From contig JAGYOH010000006.1 in the NCBI GenBank assembly GCA_018399635.1, forward strand, positions 1 through 64,000: a DNA stretch of 64,000 bases, written 5' to 3'. This DNA comes from Clostridia bacterium (GTDB lineage: Bacteria; Bacillota; Clostridia; Peptostreptococcales; Acidaminobacteraceae). A program made the translations under genes and the position numbers. Of the stretch, positions 26,459-39,570 are shown one piece after another (positions within the stretch are counted from its first letter, which is position 1; the number at the start of each line of letters is the position of its first letter). The notes under the pieces are model-generated. The model saw nothing but the letters and a program-made list of their open reading frames with translations. It searched no databases and had not been told where the DNA came from.

Positions 26459-27160
26459 CTAATCCTTTTTATAGTGATTATTGATCACATATTGTTGACC
26501 CATCTGGAAAATATTGCTGACCGTCCAGTAAATCAACAGTCCTGCCGCGAAGGTTTTACCAAACCAGAGAATCATGATGGGCATGGTGATGGCCATGGTC
26601 TTTGTGGTAGAATTCTGAGCGGCTCCCGTGTTCATGGTTTTCATCTGGATATAGGTTGTGGCCGATGAGACGATCGGGAGAATCCCCGGTAGACCCGTGA
26701 TCATCTCGGGACCCCCAGGCCAGATATTGGAAATCAGGTCAGGCTGCGACAAATCCTTCAACCATAAAAAACCTTTACCCAGGATTTCGGCGGCCATTTC
26801 CGGTGAACCTCCGAAAACATAGATCGTCGGCTCTCTTAAAACCGTGAAAAGTCCGATGAGAATGGGCAATTGAATCAATAGAGGCAGACAACCGCTCAAA
26901 GGATTGATCTTGTAATCCTTGTACAACTCCATGGTCTTGATATTGAGGGTTTCCTTGTCATTTTTATACTTTTTCTGCAATTCCTTGATTTTAGGTTGCA
27001 CTTCATTCATTTTTTTAGTGGATTGTATCTGGGAAATCGATAGTGGGAACAAGACGATTTTGATCAGCAGGGTCAAAATGATGATGGCTATCGCATAGCT
27101 GTTCGTGAAATTGAAGATAAAACCCAGGATACTCCCCAAGGGCGTCGCGATAAAACTCAA
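26459..27160 (-). CDS. yidC: Membrane protein insertase YidC/Oxa1/SpoIIIJ
   Basis: The 233-residue protein has five membrane helices typical of Gram-positive YidC and the conserved core ELYKDYKINPLSGCLPLLIQLPI. The N-terminus lacks a lipoprotein cysteine, unlike Bacillus SpoIIIJ, as is common in Clostridia. It inserts membrane proteins alone or with Sec. It lies between yidD and khpB. Confidence 0.94.
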   Translation of the reverse strand: MSFIATPLGSILGFIFNFTNSYAIAIIILTLLIKIVLFPLSISQIQSTKKMNEVQPKIKELQKKYKNDKETLNIKTMELYKDYKINPLSGCLPLLIQLPILIGLFTVLREPTIYVFGGSPEMAAEILGKGFLWLKDLSQPDLISNIWPGGPEMITGLPGILPIVSSATTYIQMKTMNTGAAQNSTTKTMAITMPIMILWFGKTFAAGLLIYWTVSNIFQMGQQYVINNHYKKD

Positions 27161-27179
27161 ATGGCACTCCTCCTAAGAT

Positions 27180-27389
27180 TTATTCTAAAGGGTCATATCC
27201 TCCCGGATGAAAGGGATGACACTTCAATACTCGCTTGACGCTCAAATAACTTCCCTTTGCCGCACCGTATTTCTCAAGCGCCTGAAGTGAGTATTCAGAA
27301 CACGTCGGATAAAATCGACAAGTCGGCGGCTTGATGGGTGAAATGTACTTTCTGTAGAATCTGAGCAGTCCTATCAACATTGCCTTCAT
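27180..27389 (-). CDS. yidD: Membrane protein insertion efficiency factor YidD
   Basis: The 69-residue protein has the family pattern [20 protein letters not shown] and HPGGYDPL, with conserved cysteines. It overlaps rnpA by 4 bp and lies 19 bp before yidC. The family is thought to help YidC-dependent insertion. Confidence 0.93.
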   Translation of the reverse strand: MKAMLIGLLRFYRKYISPIKPPTCRFYPTCSEYSLQALEKYGAAKGSYLSVKRVLKCHPFHPGGYDPLE

Positions 27390-27727
27390 GGCTTCACCTG
27401 CTTGATTTGATAGCCCTTGAGCAGCTCTTCCATGTTTTTTCCGATCTGGTGAAAATCCGCCCTGTTGGCTGCTACTCGTGCTACTATAACCATATCATAT
27501 CCCGGCAGGATTTGCTCTTCAAATTTTCTTAAATTTTCCTTGATCAGTCGTCTGACCCGGGAACGAGTGACACTGTTGCCCACTTTTTTACTGACCGTCA
27601 CCCCGTAATGGTTGACAGCCGTATTGTTCTTTAAAAAATAAATCACCAGATATCGACCTACCACTGAACGACCCTTTTTATAAACTCTTTTAAATTCGTA
27701 ATGCTTTTTAAGAGATTCAGTTTTCAT
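27386..27727 (-). CDS. rnpA: Ribonuclease P protein component
   Basis: The 113-residue basic protein has the RnpA signature [18 protein letters not shown]. It binds the RNase P RNA for tRNA 5' processing. It follows rpmH with a short hairpin between them and overlaps yidD. Confidence 0.94.
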   Translation of the reverse strand: MKTESLKKHYEFKRVYKKGRSVVGRYLVIYFLKNNTAVNHYGVTVSKKVGNSVTRSRVRRLIKENLRKFEEQILPGYDMVIVARVAANRADFHQIGKNMEELLKGYQIKQVKP

Positions 27728-27744
27728 AGATCCTCCGAAGGTTA

Positions 27745-27772
27745 TAAAAAAAGACCACTTTTACGCGGTCTT
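27745..27772 (-). terminator. Terminator/attenuator between rpmH and rnpA
   Basis: AAGACCAC (27751-27758) pairs with GCGGTCTT (27765-27772), with one weak pair, and the minus-strand transcript continues into seven T residues. It overlaps the rpmH stop and probably makes rpmH expression exceed that of rnpA. Confidence 0.7.
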
Positions 27773-27905
27773 AAGCACTAAGCTTCTTTCTGCCTTTACT
27801 TCTTCTGGCTTTCAAAATTCTTCTACCGGATGTCGTTCTATTTCTTTTTCTAAAACCGTGTTCTTTGCTTCTTTGTCTTTTCTTCGGTTGATAAGTTCTT
27901 TTCAT
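27771..27905 (-). CDS. rpmH: 50S ribosomal protein L34
   Basis: The 44-residue protein starts at the ATG at 27905 after AAGGAGGTGTTTCTA. It shows [20 protein letters not shown] at the start and KGRKKLSA at the end, as expected for bL34. Transcription runs away from dnaA, the usual divergent arrangement at the origin. Confidence 0.97.
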   Translation of the reverse strand: MKRTYQPKKRQRSKEHGFRKRNRTTSGRRILKARRSKGRKKLSA

Positions 27906-27971
27906 TAGAAACACCTCCTTAAAATCTTTGCCGGTTATATAAAAACAGCGTATTATTCCCTCGTAACTCAC

Positions 27972-28383
27972 AAAAAGTCCGCTTAATTATTATATCCATC
28001 AGGCCTGTCATTGTCAATGAAATTATCGTTTTTTTCCTGGACCGGCTGTGGATAATTTCTTTCATTGCCATTGTTTTTTGTGTATAATGTTGTTACTATG
28101 AAAGTCGGCTGTTGATAAGTGGAAACCTCTACAAATTTGTTCACATTCCCATTAATTGTGGGTAAGTTTGTGGATAACCCCGTCCTTATCCACAAACTTC
28201 CAGTTTTTGCAGGGTTTGATCCCTGAGGATACGATTTATCAACAGGCTTGTAAACTGTTAGTCAAGTCATTGTTTATCAAGGTTATCAACAGTCCTCGGC
28301 GAAATATTGTTGATCATTGGTCGACAGAGCTGCCGCGCTTGTCTGTGTATGATTCTGTTAATCACTATTAGGGAGGCTTTTTC
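27972..28383. other. oriC, DnaA-box cluster upstream of dnaA
   Basis: This gene-free stretch between rpmH and dnaA holds perfect DnaA boxes (TTATCCACA or complement) at 28047-28055, 28169-28177 and 28186-28194. One-mismatch boxes lie at 28130-28138, 28157-28165, 28236-28244 and 28283-28291. It would be the incA/B part of a two-part origin and probably also holds the autoregulated dnaA promoter. Short open frames here have no coding features. Confidence 0.9.
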
Positions 28384-29721
28384 ATGTCGGCAAAAGAAAT
28401 CTGGGACAAGACCCTCAGCATCATCTCCAAGGAAATCACTCCAGTGAGCTTCAACACCTGGATCAAGAATCTGGAGCCCATCACCATCGATGAAGATATT
28501 TTTATTTTAAAGACTCCCAATACCTTCAACAAGGATATTCTTGAGACCCGCTATTACGATCTGATCATGAACTCCCTTCATCAATCCTCACTTGAGAAGT
28601 TTACGGTAAAATTCGTCACCGACCAATACAATGAGAACCCCTCCCAAAAGCCCAAAAAAAGCAGGGAAAGAAACAGTTACAGTGATTTTCAATCCTTTCC
28701 TCTTATGAATCCCAAATACATTTTCGAGGAGTTCGTCATCGGCAACAGCAACCGTTTTGCCCATGCCGCCTCCCTGGCCGTGGCGGAATCTCCAGCCAAG
28801 GCCTACAATCCCCTCTTCATCTACGGAGGAGTCGGTCTTGGAAAAACCCATCTCATGCACGCCATCGGCCATTATATTCTTGAGCATAATCCCGATTCCA
28901 AGATACTCTATGTTTCCTCGGAAAATTTCACCAACGATCTCATCAACTCCATCAAGGATGACAAGAACTCTGAGTTCAGAAACAAGTACCGCAATCTCGA
29001 TGTTCTTTTAGTGGATGACATCCAGTTCATTGCGGGAAAGGAAAGAACCCAGGAAGAATTCTTCCATACCTTCAATGCCCTGCATCAGTCCAACAAACAG
29101 ATCATCATTTCCAGTGACCGGCCTCCCAAGGAGATCAAGACCCTGGAGGACCGGCTGGTTTCCAGATTTGAGTGGGGGCTGCTGGCCGACATCCAGGCAC
29201 CTGACTTCGAGACCCGGATCGCCATTCTGAGAAAGAAGGCCGAACTTGAAGAGGTTCCCATTCCCAGTGAAGTTTATGATTTCATCGCCAGAAAAATCAA
29301 ATCCAATATCCGGGAGCTTGAAGGCGCCCTGACCCGGGTGATCGCCTTTTCCTCCCTGACCAACCAGACCATCAGTGTTCAATTGGCGGAGGAGGCCTTG
29401 AAGGAGATCATCAGCAACAACGGTCCCCTCAGGATCACCCCTTCCCTGATCAAGGATATTGTCGCCAATACCTATAATGTTACCATTGAGGATCTGACTT
29501 CTCCCAAAAGAATGAGAATCATTTCCCACCCAAGACAGATTGCCATGTATCTCTGCCGTGAACTGACCAATCTGTCTCTTCCAAAAATAGGCCAGGAATT
29601 CGGAGGCAGGGACCATACCACCGTCATGCATGCCTGTGACAAAATTATTCAGGACATTAAACACAACAAGGACCTCGCCAATGAAATCAACAACATCATC
29701 AATAAAATGAAAATGGATTAA
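28384..29721 (+). CDS. dnaA: Chromosomal replication initiator DnaA
   Basis: The 445-residue protein has domain I (about 1-80), a short linker, AAA+ domain III with [15 protein letters not shown] and [11 protein letters not shown], and DNA-binding domain IV with [23 protein letters not shown] precedes the ATG. It binds the DnaA boxes on both sides of its gene and opens the origin. Confidence 0.98.
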   Translation: MSAKEIWDKTLSIISKEITPVSFNTWIKNLEPITIDEDIFILKTPNTFNKDILETRYYDLIMNSLHQSSLEKFTVKFVTDQYNENPSQKPKKSRERNSYSDFQSFPLMNPKYIFEEFVIGNSNRFAHAASLAVAESPAKAYNPLFIYGGVGLGKTHLMHAIGHYILEHNPDSKILYVSSENFTNDLINSIKDDKNSEFRNKYRNLDVLLVDDIQFIAGKERTQEEFFHTFNALHQSNKQIIISSDRPPKEIKTLEDRLVSRFEWGLLADIQAPDFETRIAILRKKAELEEVPIPSEVYDFIARKIKSNIRELEGALTRVIAFSSLTNQTISVQLAEEALKEIISNNGPLRITPSLIKDIVANTYNVTIEDLTSPKRMRIISHPRQIAMYLCRELTNLSLPKIGQEFGGRDHTTVMHACDKIIQDIKHNKDLANEINNIINKMKMD

Positions 29722-29883
29722 TCCACAGTTATTTTGGGGAAGGTTTCCGGATAGTTGATCATGTGGATTACAAGGGTATTTTGTCCCTGGTCATCAACAG
29801 GCTTATACAAAAAAATTTGAGACGGTTCTTGGTCGTCGGAGCCTTATCCACATATTCACAGGGCCTATTACTACTACTATCTA
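29719..29883. other. oriC unwinding region between dnaA and dnaN (DnaA boxes and DnaA-trios)
   Basis: One-mismatch DnaA boxes lie at 29719-29727 and, reversed, at 29762-29770. A perfect box TTATCCACA at 29844-29852 is followed directly by a degenerate one (29852-29860), a GC patch (GGGCC, 29861-29865) and TATTACTACTACTATCTA (29866-29883). That order and the three-base repeat match the B. subtilis DnaA-trio element, so this is the likely site of initial strand opening. Confidence 0.85.
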
Positions 29884-29920
29884 TAATCATTGACAAATAG
29901 GATTTTATGGAGGGATTCAA

Positions 29921-31021
29921 GTGAAATTTTCATGCTATCAAAATGATTTGATTGAAGGCATCATAACGGTACAAAAAGCGGTTTCTTCCAAAACCAATAT
30001 GGATATCTTGAAGGGCATTCTTTTAGAAACCAAAAACAACAAGATTCTGCTCACTGGCAATGACCTCAATCTGGCCATCTCCATTGAGATTGAAGCCCAG
30101 GTCGTCGAGGAGGGTGCCGCGGTGCTGGATTCAAGGCTGCTGGGGGACATTGTCAGAAAACTACCTGATGCCGCCATAGATTTCACCATGAATGACAGAC
30201 AGATGGACATCCGGTGTCTTCATTCCAATTTCAAATTGATGTCCTTCGATCCAGATGAATTTCCCCAGCTGCCCTTGATTGAGAATCCGGAGGAAATGAA
30301 ACTCAACAAGGAAGTCTTTAAAAATATGATCAGACAGACCCTTTTTTCTGTTTCTACCGATGAGACGAGACCGATTCTAACGGGTGCTCTTCTTGAAATC
30401 AGTGAAGATAGAATCAGCATGGTGGCCATCGACGGTTACCGTCTGGCCATGAAATCCATTGATCATGAGGGAAAGGCTTCTTCAAAAACCGTGATACCGG
30501 GGAAAACCCTCAGTGAACTTTTGAAAATTCTCAGCGCCACTGGTGGTGAAGAGATGAATATCAGCATTACCGACAAATACATCGCCTTTGAAATCAATCA
30601 CATCAAGATCATTTCCAAGATTCTCGAAGGAGAATTCATCAAATATGAGCAGATCATCCCCTCTGATTTCAAGACCCAGTTGAAAATCAATACGGTTGAA
30701 TTATTACAGGCTATCGAGAGAGCTTCTTTAATGACCAGAGAGTCCAAATCAGGGACGGTGAAGATTTCCTTCGACAGTGAATACGTAGAGGTTTCCTCTA
30801 TCAGCGAAATCGGCAGCGTCAGTGACAAGGTCAGGGTCAAAACCGAGGGTGATATTTTTGAAATTGGTTTCAATCCCCGGTATCTGACGGAGGCCTTGAG
30901 GGTCATCGATGCGGAAGAAGTCCTGATTAAAATGTCATCAAGTCTGAGCCCCTGCATCATCAAGCCTTCAGACAATGATCAATACACCTACCTGGTATTG
31001 CCGGTCAGAATGTCGAATTAG
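29921..31021 (+). CDS. dnaN: DNA polymerase III beta subunit (sliding clamp)
   Basis: The 366-residue protein starts with GTG after GGAGGGATTCAA. Three clamp domains are present, ending in the typical YTYLVLPVRMSN. It tethers polymerase to DNA. It lies in the conserved dnaA-dnaN-yaaA-recF-gyrB-gyrA order. Confidence 0.97.
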   Translation: MKFSCYQNDLIEGIITVQKAVSSKTNMDILKGILLETKNNKILLTGNDLNLAISIEIEAQVVEEGAAVLDSRLLGDIVRKLPDAAIDFTMNDRQMDIRCLHSNFKLMSFDPDEFPQLPLIENPEEMKLNKEVFKNMIRQTLFSVSTDETRPILTGALLEISEDRISMVAIDGYRLAMKSIDHEGKASSKTVIPGKTLSELLKILSATGGEEMNISITDKYIAFEINHIKIISKILEGEFIKYEQIIPSDFKTQLKINTVELLQAIERASLMTRESKSGTVKISFDSEYVEVSSISEIGSVSDKVRVKTEGDIFEIGFNPRYLTEALRVIDAEEVLIKMSSSLSPCIIKPSDNDQYTYLVLPVRMSN

Positions 31022-31025
31022 GCAG

Positions 31026-31051
31026 AATCCTCTTGAAAGAGAGGATTTTTT
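31026..31051 (+). terminator. Terminator/attenuator between dnaN and yaaA
   Basis: AATCCTCT (31026-31033) pairs with AGAGGATT (31040-31047) and is followed by T residues. The ribosome site of yaaA begins in its tail, so it may reduce rather than stop transcription into yaaA-recF-gyrBA. Confidence 0.7.
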
Positions 31052-31061
31052 GGAGGAGAAA

Positions 31062-31292
31062 ATGAAAGAGATAGGCATCAAGGAAGAATTCATCAAATTG
31101 GATCAGTTTTTGAAATTCGTTGATATCGCTTCCAGCGGCGGCCATTCGAAATTTCTGATCAAGTCAGGCTTTGTCAAAGTCAACGGTCATCATGTGGACC
31201 AGAGGGGAAAGAAACTCAGACCCGGTGATATCGTGAAGGTCGAAATCAAAGAGGACCATTTTTTCAAGACCTTCAAGATCGTGGAGGATTAA
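31062..31292 (+). CDS. yaaA: S4-domain RNA-binding protein YaaA (RlbA-like)
   Basis: The ATG at 31062 follows GGAGGAGAAA and gives 76 residues. A single S4 RNA-binding domain is clear (IKLDQFLKFVDIASSGGHSK, then VKVNGHHVDQRGKKLRPGD). The short gene between dnaN and recF is conserved in Firmicutes; its precise role is not settled. Confidence 0.92.
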   Translation: MKEIGIKEEFIKLDQFLKFVDIASSGGHSKFLIKSGFVKVNGHHVDQRGKKLRPGDIVKVEIKEDHFFKTFKIVED

Positions 31293-31306
31293 TGGAGTGA
31301 AGTTGA

Positions 31307-34335
<3,029 letters not shown>

Positions 34336-34344
34336 GTGGAAAAA

Positions 34345-36816
34345 ATGACGGATAATAGCGAAAGAATCATAGAAATCAATATCAACGATGAAATGAAAAA
34401 ATCCTATATCGACTATGCCATGAGCGTGATTGTTTCCAGAGCGCTGCCGGACGTAAGGGACGGTCTGAAACCGGTTCACAGAAGAATTCTGTATTCCATG
34501 AAGGAGCAGAACTTCACTCATGAAAAGGCCCACAGAAAATCCGCCCGTATCGTCGGCGACGTCCTGGGTAAATATCATCCTCACGGGGATCAGTCGGTTT
34601 ACAATGCCATGGTGAGGATGGCTCAGGATTTCTCCATCCGTTATGAACTCATCGACGGTCATGGGAACTTCGGCTCCATTGACGGCGACAGCGCGGCGGC
34701 GATGCGGTACACGGAAGCCAGAATGACGCGACTGGCCTCGGAATTGTTGAGGGATATCGACAAGGAAACGGTTCCCTTTGTTCCAAATTTCGATGACAGC
34801 TTGAAGGAACCCTCCGTACTTCCGAGTCGATTTCCCAATCTTCTCGTCAACGGCTCCAATGGGATCGCGGTGGGCATGGCCACCAGCATTCCCCCCCACA
34901 ACCTCAGAGAAATCATCGACGCCCTGGTTTTCATGATTGATCATGAAGAGGCCGATACAGAGGATTTGTTGGAGATTGTGACAGGACCCGATTTTCCGAC
35001 AGGTGCTGAACTGATCGGGATTGAAGGGGTAAGAGCCGCCTATCGCACCGGTCGGGGTAAAGCGGTGGTCAGATCCAAGGCGACCATCGAGGAACTGAAA
35101 AACGGCAAGCACCAGATCATCGTGACGGAGATTCCCTACCAGGTGAACAAGTCCAAAATGCTTGAGGATATCGCCAACCTGGTCAAAAATAAAAAAATCG
35201 ACGGCATCACTGATTTGAGGGACGAAAGCTCAAGAGAGGGTATCCGGATCGTGATCGAGCTCAGGCGGGATGTCAATCCCAATGTGATGCTCAACAAATT
35301 GTATAAAAACACGCAGCTTCAGTCCACTTTCTCCATGATCAGTATCGCCCTGGTGAATCGTGAACCCAAGGTACTGACCCTCTATGAACTGCTGGATTAT
35401 TACATCAGGCACCAGAAGGAAATTGAAACCAAAAAGACGATTTACGAACTGAACAAGGCCAAGGACAGGGCCCATGTCCTGGAGGGCTACCGCATTGCCT
35501 TGGATCATATCGATGAAATCATCAAAGTCATCAAAGCCTCCAATGACACGGCCATCGCCCAGACGAGATTGATGGCGGATTTCAAGCTTTCGGAGATACA
35601 ATCCAAGTCCATCCTTGAAATGCGTTTGCAACGGTTGACAGGTCTTGAAAGAGAAAAGATTGAAACCGAGTACAAAGGGGTTCTTGAAAGAATCGAGTGG
35701 TTTCATGAGGTGCTTTCCAGTGAGAAAATTCTGATGAAGATCATTAAAGATGACTTGCTTGAAATCAAGAATCGCTATGGGGATCAACGAAGAACTGAAA
35801 TCTCCCTCAGTGAGGAGGATTTTGAAATAGAAGACCTCATCGAGGAAAAAGAGGTCACCATCACCATGACCCAGCGGGGCTACATCAAGAGAGTCCCGCA
35901 GGACACCTATCAGGCACAGAATCGGGGCGGTCGGGGAAAAACCGGTCTTTCCACCCGGGACGAGGATATTGTGGTGAATATCTTCAATACCTCCACCCAT
36001 TCAGATATTCTGTATTTCACCAATCTCGGCCGGGTCTACAAGAAAAAGGCCTATAAAATCCCTGAAAGCACCAGAACCGCCAGGGGCCTGGCCATTGTGA
36101 ATCTCCTCGAGCTCAACCCCGGTGAATACGTGACCGCTGTAAAACCGGTGAAGGTTTTCGATGACAGATTCATTGTTCTGGTGACAAAGATGGGGATCAT
36201 CAAAAGAATGACCCTGAAAACCCTCGATACGTCAAGAAAATCCGGAATCTATGCCATCAATTTCAGAAATCCGGAGGATGAGCTGATTGCCGTGAGAATC
36301 ACTTCGGGAGAAAACGAGCTCCTGATTGCCAGCAAGAAAGGCAAGGCCATCCGTTTCAAGGAGGAGCAGGTCCGGTTGATGGGACGCACCGCCTACGGGG
36401 TGGTGGGCATCAACCTTGAGGATGAAGATGCAGTGATTGCCATGGTTCTCATCAAAGAGGACGAGAGTCTTCTGGCGGTCACGGAAAAGGGCTATGGGAA
36501 ACGCACCTGTGTAGAAGAATACCGGTCACAGATTCGGGGAGGCAAGGGGATTCTCACCTATAATATCAGTGAAAAAACCGGAAACATCGTGGATGTCTTG
36601 TCCACCAGGGAAAGGGATGAGATTCTGATCATCAATTCCGACGGCATCGTGATTCGCCTGAGGACGGATGAAATTTCTCTGATCGGGAGAAACACCTCGG
36701 GGGTCATTCTGATGAGGACCACTGAGGAATCCAGGGTGGTTTCCATTGCCAAGACCTTGACTTCATTGGAGAATGAATCGATTATCGAGCCACTGCAAGA
36801 CAACCCGGGCCTTTAA
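34345..36816 (+). CDS. gyrA: DNA gyrase subunit A
   Basis: From the ATG at 34345 (AGGTGG upstream; a GTG at 34336 is the alternative) the protein has 823 residues. The breakage domain shows [24 protein letters not shown] and catalytic tyrosine in [12 protein letters not shown]. The C-terminal beta-pinwheel starts with the GyrA box [10 protein letters not shown], which separates it from ParC. It is the last gene of the origin operon. Confidence 0.97.
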   Translation: MTDNSERIIEININDEMKKSYIDYAMSVIVSRALPDVRDGLKPVHRRILYSMKEQNFTHEKAHRKSARIVGDVLGKYHPHGDQSVYNAMVRMAQDFSIRYELIDGHGNFGSIDGDSAAAMRYTEARMTRLASELLRDIDKETVPFVPNFDDSLKEPSVLPSRFPNLLVNGSNGIAVGMATSIPPHNLREIIDALVFMIDHEEADTEDLLEIVTGPDFPTGAELIGIEGVRAAYRTGRGKAVVRSKATIEELKNGKHQIIVTEIPYQVNKSKMLEDIANLVKNKKIDGITDLRDESSREGIRIVIELRRDVNPNVMLNKLYKNTQLQSTFSMISIALVNREPKVLTLYELLDYYIRHQKEIETKKTIYELNKAKDRAHVLEGYRIALDHIDEIIKVIKASNDTAIAQTRLMADFKLSEIQSKSILEMRLQRLTGLEREKIETEYKGVLERIEWFHEVLSSEKILMKIIKDDLLEIKNRYGDQRRTEISLSEEDFEIEDLIEEKEVTITMTQRGYIKRVPQDTYQAQNRGGRGKTGLSTRDEDIVVNIFNTSTHSDILYFTNLGRVYKKKAYKIPESTRTARGLAIVNLLELNPGEYVTAVKPVKVFDDRFIVLVTKMGIIKRMTLKTLDTSRKSGIYAINFRNPEDELIAVRITSGENELLIASKKGKAIRFKEEQVRLMGRTAYGVVGINLEDEDAVIAMVLIKEDESLLAVTEKGYGKRTCVEEYRSQIRGGKGILTYNISEKTGNIVDVLSTRERDEILIINSDGIVIRLRTDEISLIGRNTSGVILMRTTEESRVVSIAKTLTSLENESIIEPLQDNPGL

Positions 36817-36833
36817 GAGGCTCCGGGTTGTCT
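36798..36833 (+). terminator. Terminator after gyrA
   Basis: AGACAACCCGG (36798-36808) pairs with CCGGGTTGTCT (36823-36833). The gyrA stop codon lies in the loop. The T-run is weak, so termination may be partial. Confidence 0.6.
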
Positions 36834-36920
36834 GTCTTGTCGGTGCAAGGACATTTTGAGCGCGTATCGACACAATCTGTGTTAGAATGTTATTACTAAA
36901 GTACTGAAGGAGGATCTCCA

Positions 36921-37259
36921 ATGAGTTTGAGTATTGATGTCAAATACAATGAAAAAAAAGAAAATTGGGAAGTCGATCTGGTAGGAGACCTGGATATCAA
37001 CTCTTCCGTGACCCTGAAGGATCGACTCAATGAAATCCTGGATCAGAGAGAAGCCGATATCGCATTCAAGATCAGAGATCTTGCCTATATTGATTCCACC
37101 GGCCTGGGGGTAATGATCAGCCTTCTCAACCGGCTGGACAAGAACGAGAAGGCCATGGTGATCATGGACCCTCAAGAAAATGTGCTCAAAATCTTCAAAA
37201 TCACTGGCTTGGACAAAGTCATTAAAATCAGCAAAGAAGGTGAATCTATTGAAGGATAA
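36921..37259 (+). CDS. rsbV: Anti-anti-sigma factor RsbV/SpoIIAA-like
   Basis: The 112-residue STAS protein has LAYIDSTGLGVMISLL with the conserved phosphorylatable serine. A strong AAGGAGGATCTCC precedes the ATG. It overlaps the kinase gene by 11 bp and is followed by a sigma factor, so it should release that sigma factor when dephosphorylated. Its own phosphatase is not adjacent; the only PP2C phosphatase in the window lies in the export block at 9-11 kb. Confidence 0.9.
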   Translation: MSLSIDVKYNEKKENWEVDLVGDLDINSSVTLKDRLNEILDQREADIAFKIRDLAYIDSTGLGVMISLLNRLDKNEKAMVIMDPQENVLKIFKITGLDKVIKISKEGESIEG

Positions 37260-37647
37260 GATCACCATGACTATCCCAAATGCCGCCGAGTACGTTGCCA
37301 TTGCAAGGCTAACGGCGACGGTTATTGCCAATACCCAGGGTTTTGATATCGAAGAGATCGAGGATATCAAGGTGGCCATCGGTGAGGCCTGCAACAATGC
37401 CGTGATGCACGGAAAGAACAGCTCCAACATCACCCTGGATTTTCACCTGGATGAGGGAAGATTCCTGGTTGAAATCACAGATGAAGGCGACGGCTTCAAG
37501 TTCGAGGAGTATTCAGAACCGGTACTTGAGGCATATGAGGGCAGAGGTCTGGGGCTCTTTATCATCAAGACCCTGATGGATGATATGATTGTTGAAAGTG
37601 GTATGGGAAATGGCACCAGGATCACCTTGATAAAGAACAAGGAATAG
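37249..37647 (+). CDS. rsbW: Anti-sigma serine kinase RsbW-like
   Basis: The preferred start is the TTG at 37249 (AAGGTG upstream), giving 132 residues with a family N-terminus KDKITMTIPNAAEYVAIARL. N box EACNNAVMHG, G1 box EITDEGDGF and G2 box GRGLGLFIIKTLMDD are clear. It should bind and hold the sigma factor encoded next and phosphorylate RsbV. Confidence 0.9.
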   Translation: MKDKITMTIPNAAEYVAIARLTATVIANTQGFDIEEIEDIKVAIGEACNNAVMHGKNSSNITLDFHLDEGRFLVEITDEGDGFKFEEYSEPVLEAYEGRGLGLFIIKTLMDDMIVESGMGNGTRITLIKNKE

Positions 37648-37664
37648 AATAACGGGGGCTGACC

Positions 37665-38435
37665 ATGACTAATGGCATCGACTATAAAGAGATGGGATCG
37701 AAGGATTTGTTCATTCTGTATGAGGCAGACAAATCCAGAGAAATCAGAAATGAGATTTTCAAACGATACCAGTACATTGCTGAAATCCTCTCAAAAAAAT
37801 TTGTAAATAAAGGGATAGACTATGAAGATATTTTTCAGGTGGCTTCTCTTGGTTTGATTTATGCGATTGAACGCTATGACCTTTCTAGAGGTTTTGAATT
37901 CTCCAGTTTTGCAACGCCGACCATCATCGGTGAAATCAAGAAATATTTCCGGGACAAGGGCTGGTCCGTCCGCGTGCCTCGGAGAATTCAGGAAATGTCA
38001 AAAAAAATCAATATGGCCAAAAACAAGCTGCAGCAGGATTTGCAGCGGGTGCCTCAAATCAGCGATATCGCCAGGTATCTTTCTGTGACTGAGGAAGAGG
38101 TGATTGAAGCCATGGAAGCATCCCAGGTCTACACGCCCAAATCCCTGGACATCACCTACGATACCAATACCGATGACAAGGACATCCAGCTCATCGATAT
38201 CATCGGCGACAATGACAAGTATTTTGACGTGATTGAAAACAAGGACTTCATCAACCGATGCATGGAGAAACTGTCTCCGGTAGAGGTCAGAATCATCCAT
38301 GAAAGGTTCTTTGACAACAAGACCCAGGTCAGTGTGGCGGACGAACTGGGGGTCTCCCAGATGACGGTTTCCCGGATGGAGAAAAAAATCATCAAAAAGT
38401 TCAAAAAAGAATATGATAAAATCAGTGAAATTTAA
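37665..38435 (+). CDS. sigB: Sigma-70 family factor of the SigB/SigF type
   Basis: The 256-residue protein has region 2 (FVNKGIDYEDIFQVASLGLI, then FSSFATPTIIGEIKKYFRDK), region 3 (VPRRIQEMSKKINMAKNKL) and region 4 (SVADELGVSQMTVSRMEKKI). This is the general-stress/sporulation class of sigma factor controlled by RsbV/RsbW. The operon order V-W-sigma is standard. The name sigB is used in the family sense; a sporulation SigF is less likely given the kinase N-terminus but not excluded. Confidence 0.88.
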   Translation: MTNGIDYKEMGSKDLFILYEADKSREIRNEIFKRYQYIAEILSKKFVNKGIDYEDIFQVASLGLIYAIERYDLSRGFEFSSFATPTIIGEIKKYFRDKGWSVRVPRRIQEMSKKINMAKNKLQQDLQRVPQISDIARYLSVTEEEVIEAMEASQVYTPKSLDITYDTNTDDKDIQLIDIIGDNDKYFDVIENKDFINRCMEKLSPVEVRIIHERFFDNKTQVSVADELGVSQMTVSRMEKKIIKKFKKEYDKISEI

Positions 38436-38457
38436 AAATCACCCCGAAGGGTGATTT
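38436..38457. terminator. Bidirectional terminator between sigma operon and trpS
   Basis: AAATCACCC (38436-38444) pairs with GGGTGATTT (38449-38457) around CGAA, with T-runs on both strands. It serves the two converging transcripts. Confidence 0.85.
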
Positions 38458-38459
38458 TT

Positions 38460-39446
38460 TTAAAACTGGACGAATCCCATTTTATCCTTCACGCGTTTGA
38501 GGACTTCTGATGAGATTTCATTGGCATGGGCCGCACCGGCCATGAGGATATTCTTGAGCTCATCCGAATTTCTGAGTTCACTGTACCGCGCCTTGATGGG
38601 TTTGAGGTATTCGATGATGACTTCGACGAGATCCTTCTTGAGAGTGCCGTAACCTTGTCCTGCGTAGCGTCTCTCCAGGTCTTCCACGGCGATGTCACCA
38701 AAGACCGAGTACAGGGTCAGGAGGTTGCTGACACCGGGCTTGTTCTCCCAGTCAAGTCGGATTTCGGCATCCGAATCCGTCGTGGCCCGCATGATGCTCT
38801 TTTTGATCTGGGCTTCGGAGTCCAGGAGGCCGATCTTGCTGAAGGGGTTGGCGTTGCTCTTACTCATTTTTGATGCCGGATCATCCAAGGACATGATTCT
38901 CGCCCCCACCTTGGGGTAAAAACCCTCAGGCACGACAAAGGTTTCTCCGAACTTGTTGTTGAACCGGATGGCGATATCCCGGGTGAGTTCGATATGCTGC
39001 TGCTGGTCGTTGCCTACAGGGACATAGTGGGTGTCGTAGGCCAGTATGTCCGCCGCCATCAAAACCGGATAGGTGTAGAGACCGTTGGTGACGGAGACGA
39101 TTTTCTCTGACTTGTCCTTGAACTGGGTCATCCGGTTCAATTCCCCCATATAGGAATTGCACTGGAGCAGCCAGGCGAGCTCCGTATGGGCCGGGACATG
39201 GGATTGAAGAAAGAGGGTCGATTTATTTGGATCCAATCCAATGGCGATGAACAGGGCGGCCAATTCCAGGGAATGCTCATAGAGGGATTGGGGTTCCTGA
39301 GGTACCGTGACAGAATGCAGATCCACGATACAGTAAAAGCAATCATTTTCTGGATTATCCTGTAGTTTGACAAAATTCTTCATGGCGGAGTAATTTCCCA
39401 GATGGATCATGCCTGAGGGCTGGACTCCAGAAAAAACACGTTTCAT
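38460..39446 (-). CDS. trpS: Tryptophanyl-tRNA synthetase
   Basis: The ATG at 39446 follows GGAGG and gives 328 residues. The HIGH-like motif is in SGVQPSGMIHLGNY and the KMSKS motif is KMSKSNANP. It charges tRNA-Trp. It is transcribed alone, divergently from the helicase gene. No T-box or trp attenuator is seen in the short upstream region. Confidence 0.96.
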   Translation of the reverse strand: MKRVFSGVQPSGMIHLGNYSAMKNFVKLQDNPENDCFYCIVDLHSVTVPQEPQSLYEHSLELAALFIAIGLDPNKSTLFLQSHVPAHTELAWLLQCNSYMGELNRMTQFKDKSEKIVSVTNGLYTYPVLMAADILAYDTHYVPVGNDQQQHIELTRDIAIRFNNKFGETFVVPEGFYPKVGARIMSLDDPASKMSKSNANPFSKIGLLDSEAQIKKSIMRATTDSDAEIRLDWENKPGVSNLLTLYSVFGDIAVEDLERRYAGQGYGTLKKDLVEVIIEYLKPIKARYSELRNSDELKNILMAGAAHANEISSEVLKRVKDKMGFVQF

Positions 39447-39515
39447 AGTTAGTACCTCCATCGATTTTTATACATTATATTATAGCATCATTTCAATTTC
39501 AACGGGCGATTCTTG

Positions 39516-39544
39516 TTGACATTTGTGGTTTTATGTTGTTAACT
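39516..39544 (+). promoter_or_regulatory. Promoter of DEAD-box helicase gene
   Basis: TTGACA (39516-39521) and TTAACT (39539-39544) are 17 bp apart, a good SigA-type spacing, 26 bp before the helicase ATG. Confidence 0.55.
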
Positions 39545-39570
39545 AGAAATGTTATGGAAAAGGAGAATAT

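Noticed and set aside
27983-28371. Short open frames between rpmH and dnaA
   Set aside because: They run through DnaA boxes, have no ribosome sites and no protein-like composition.
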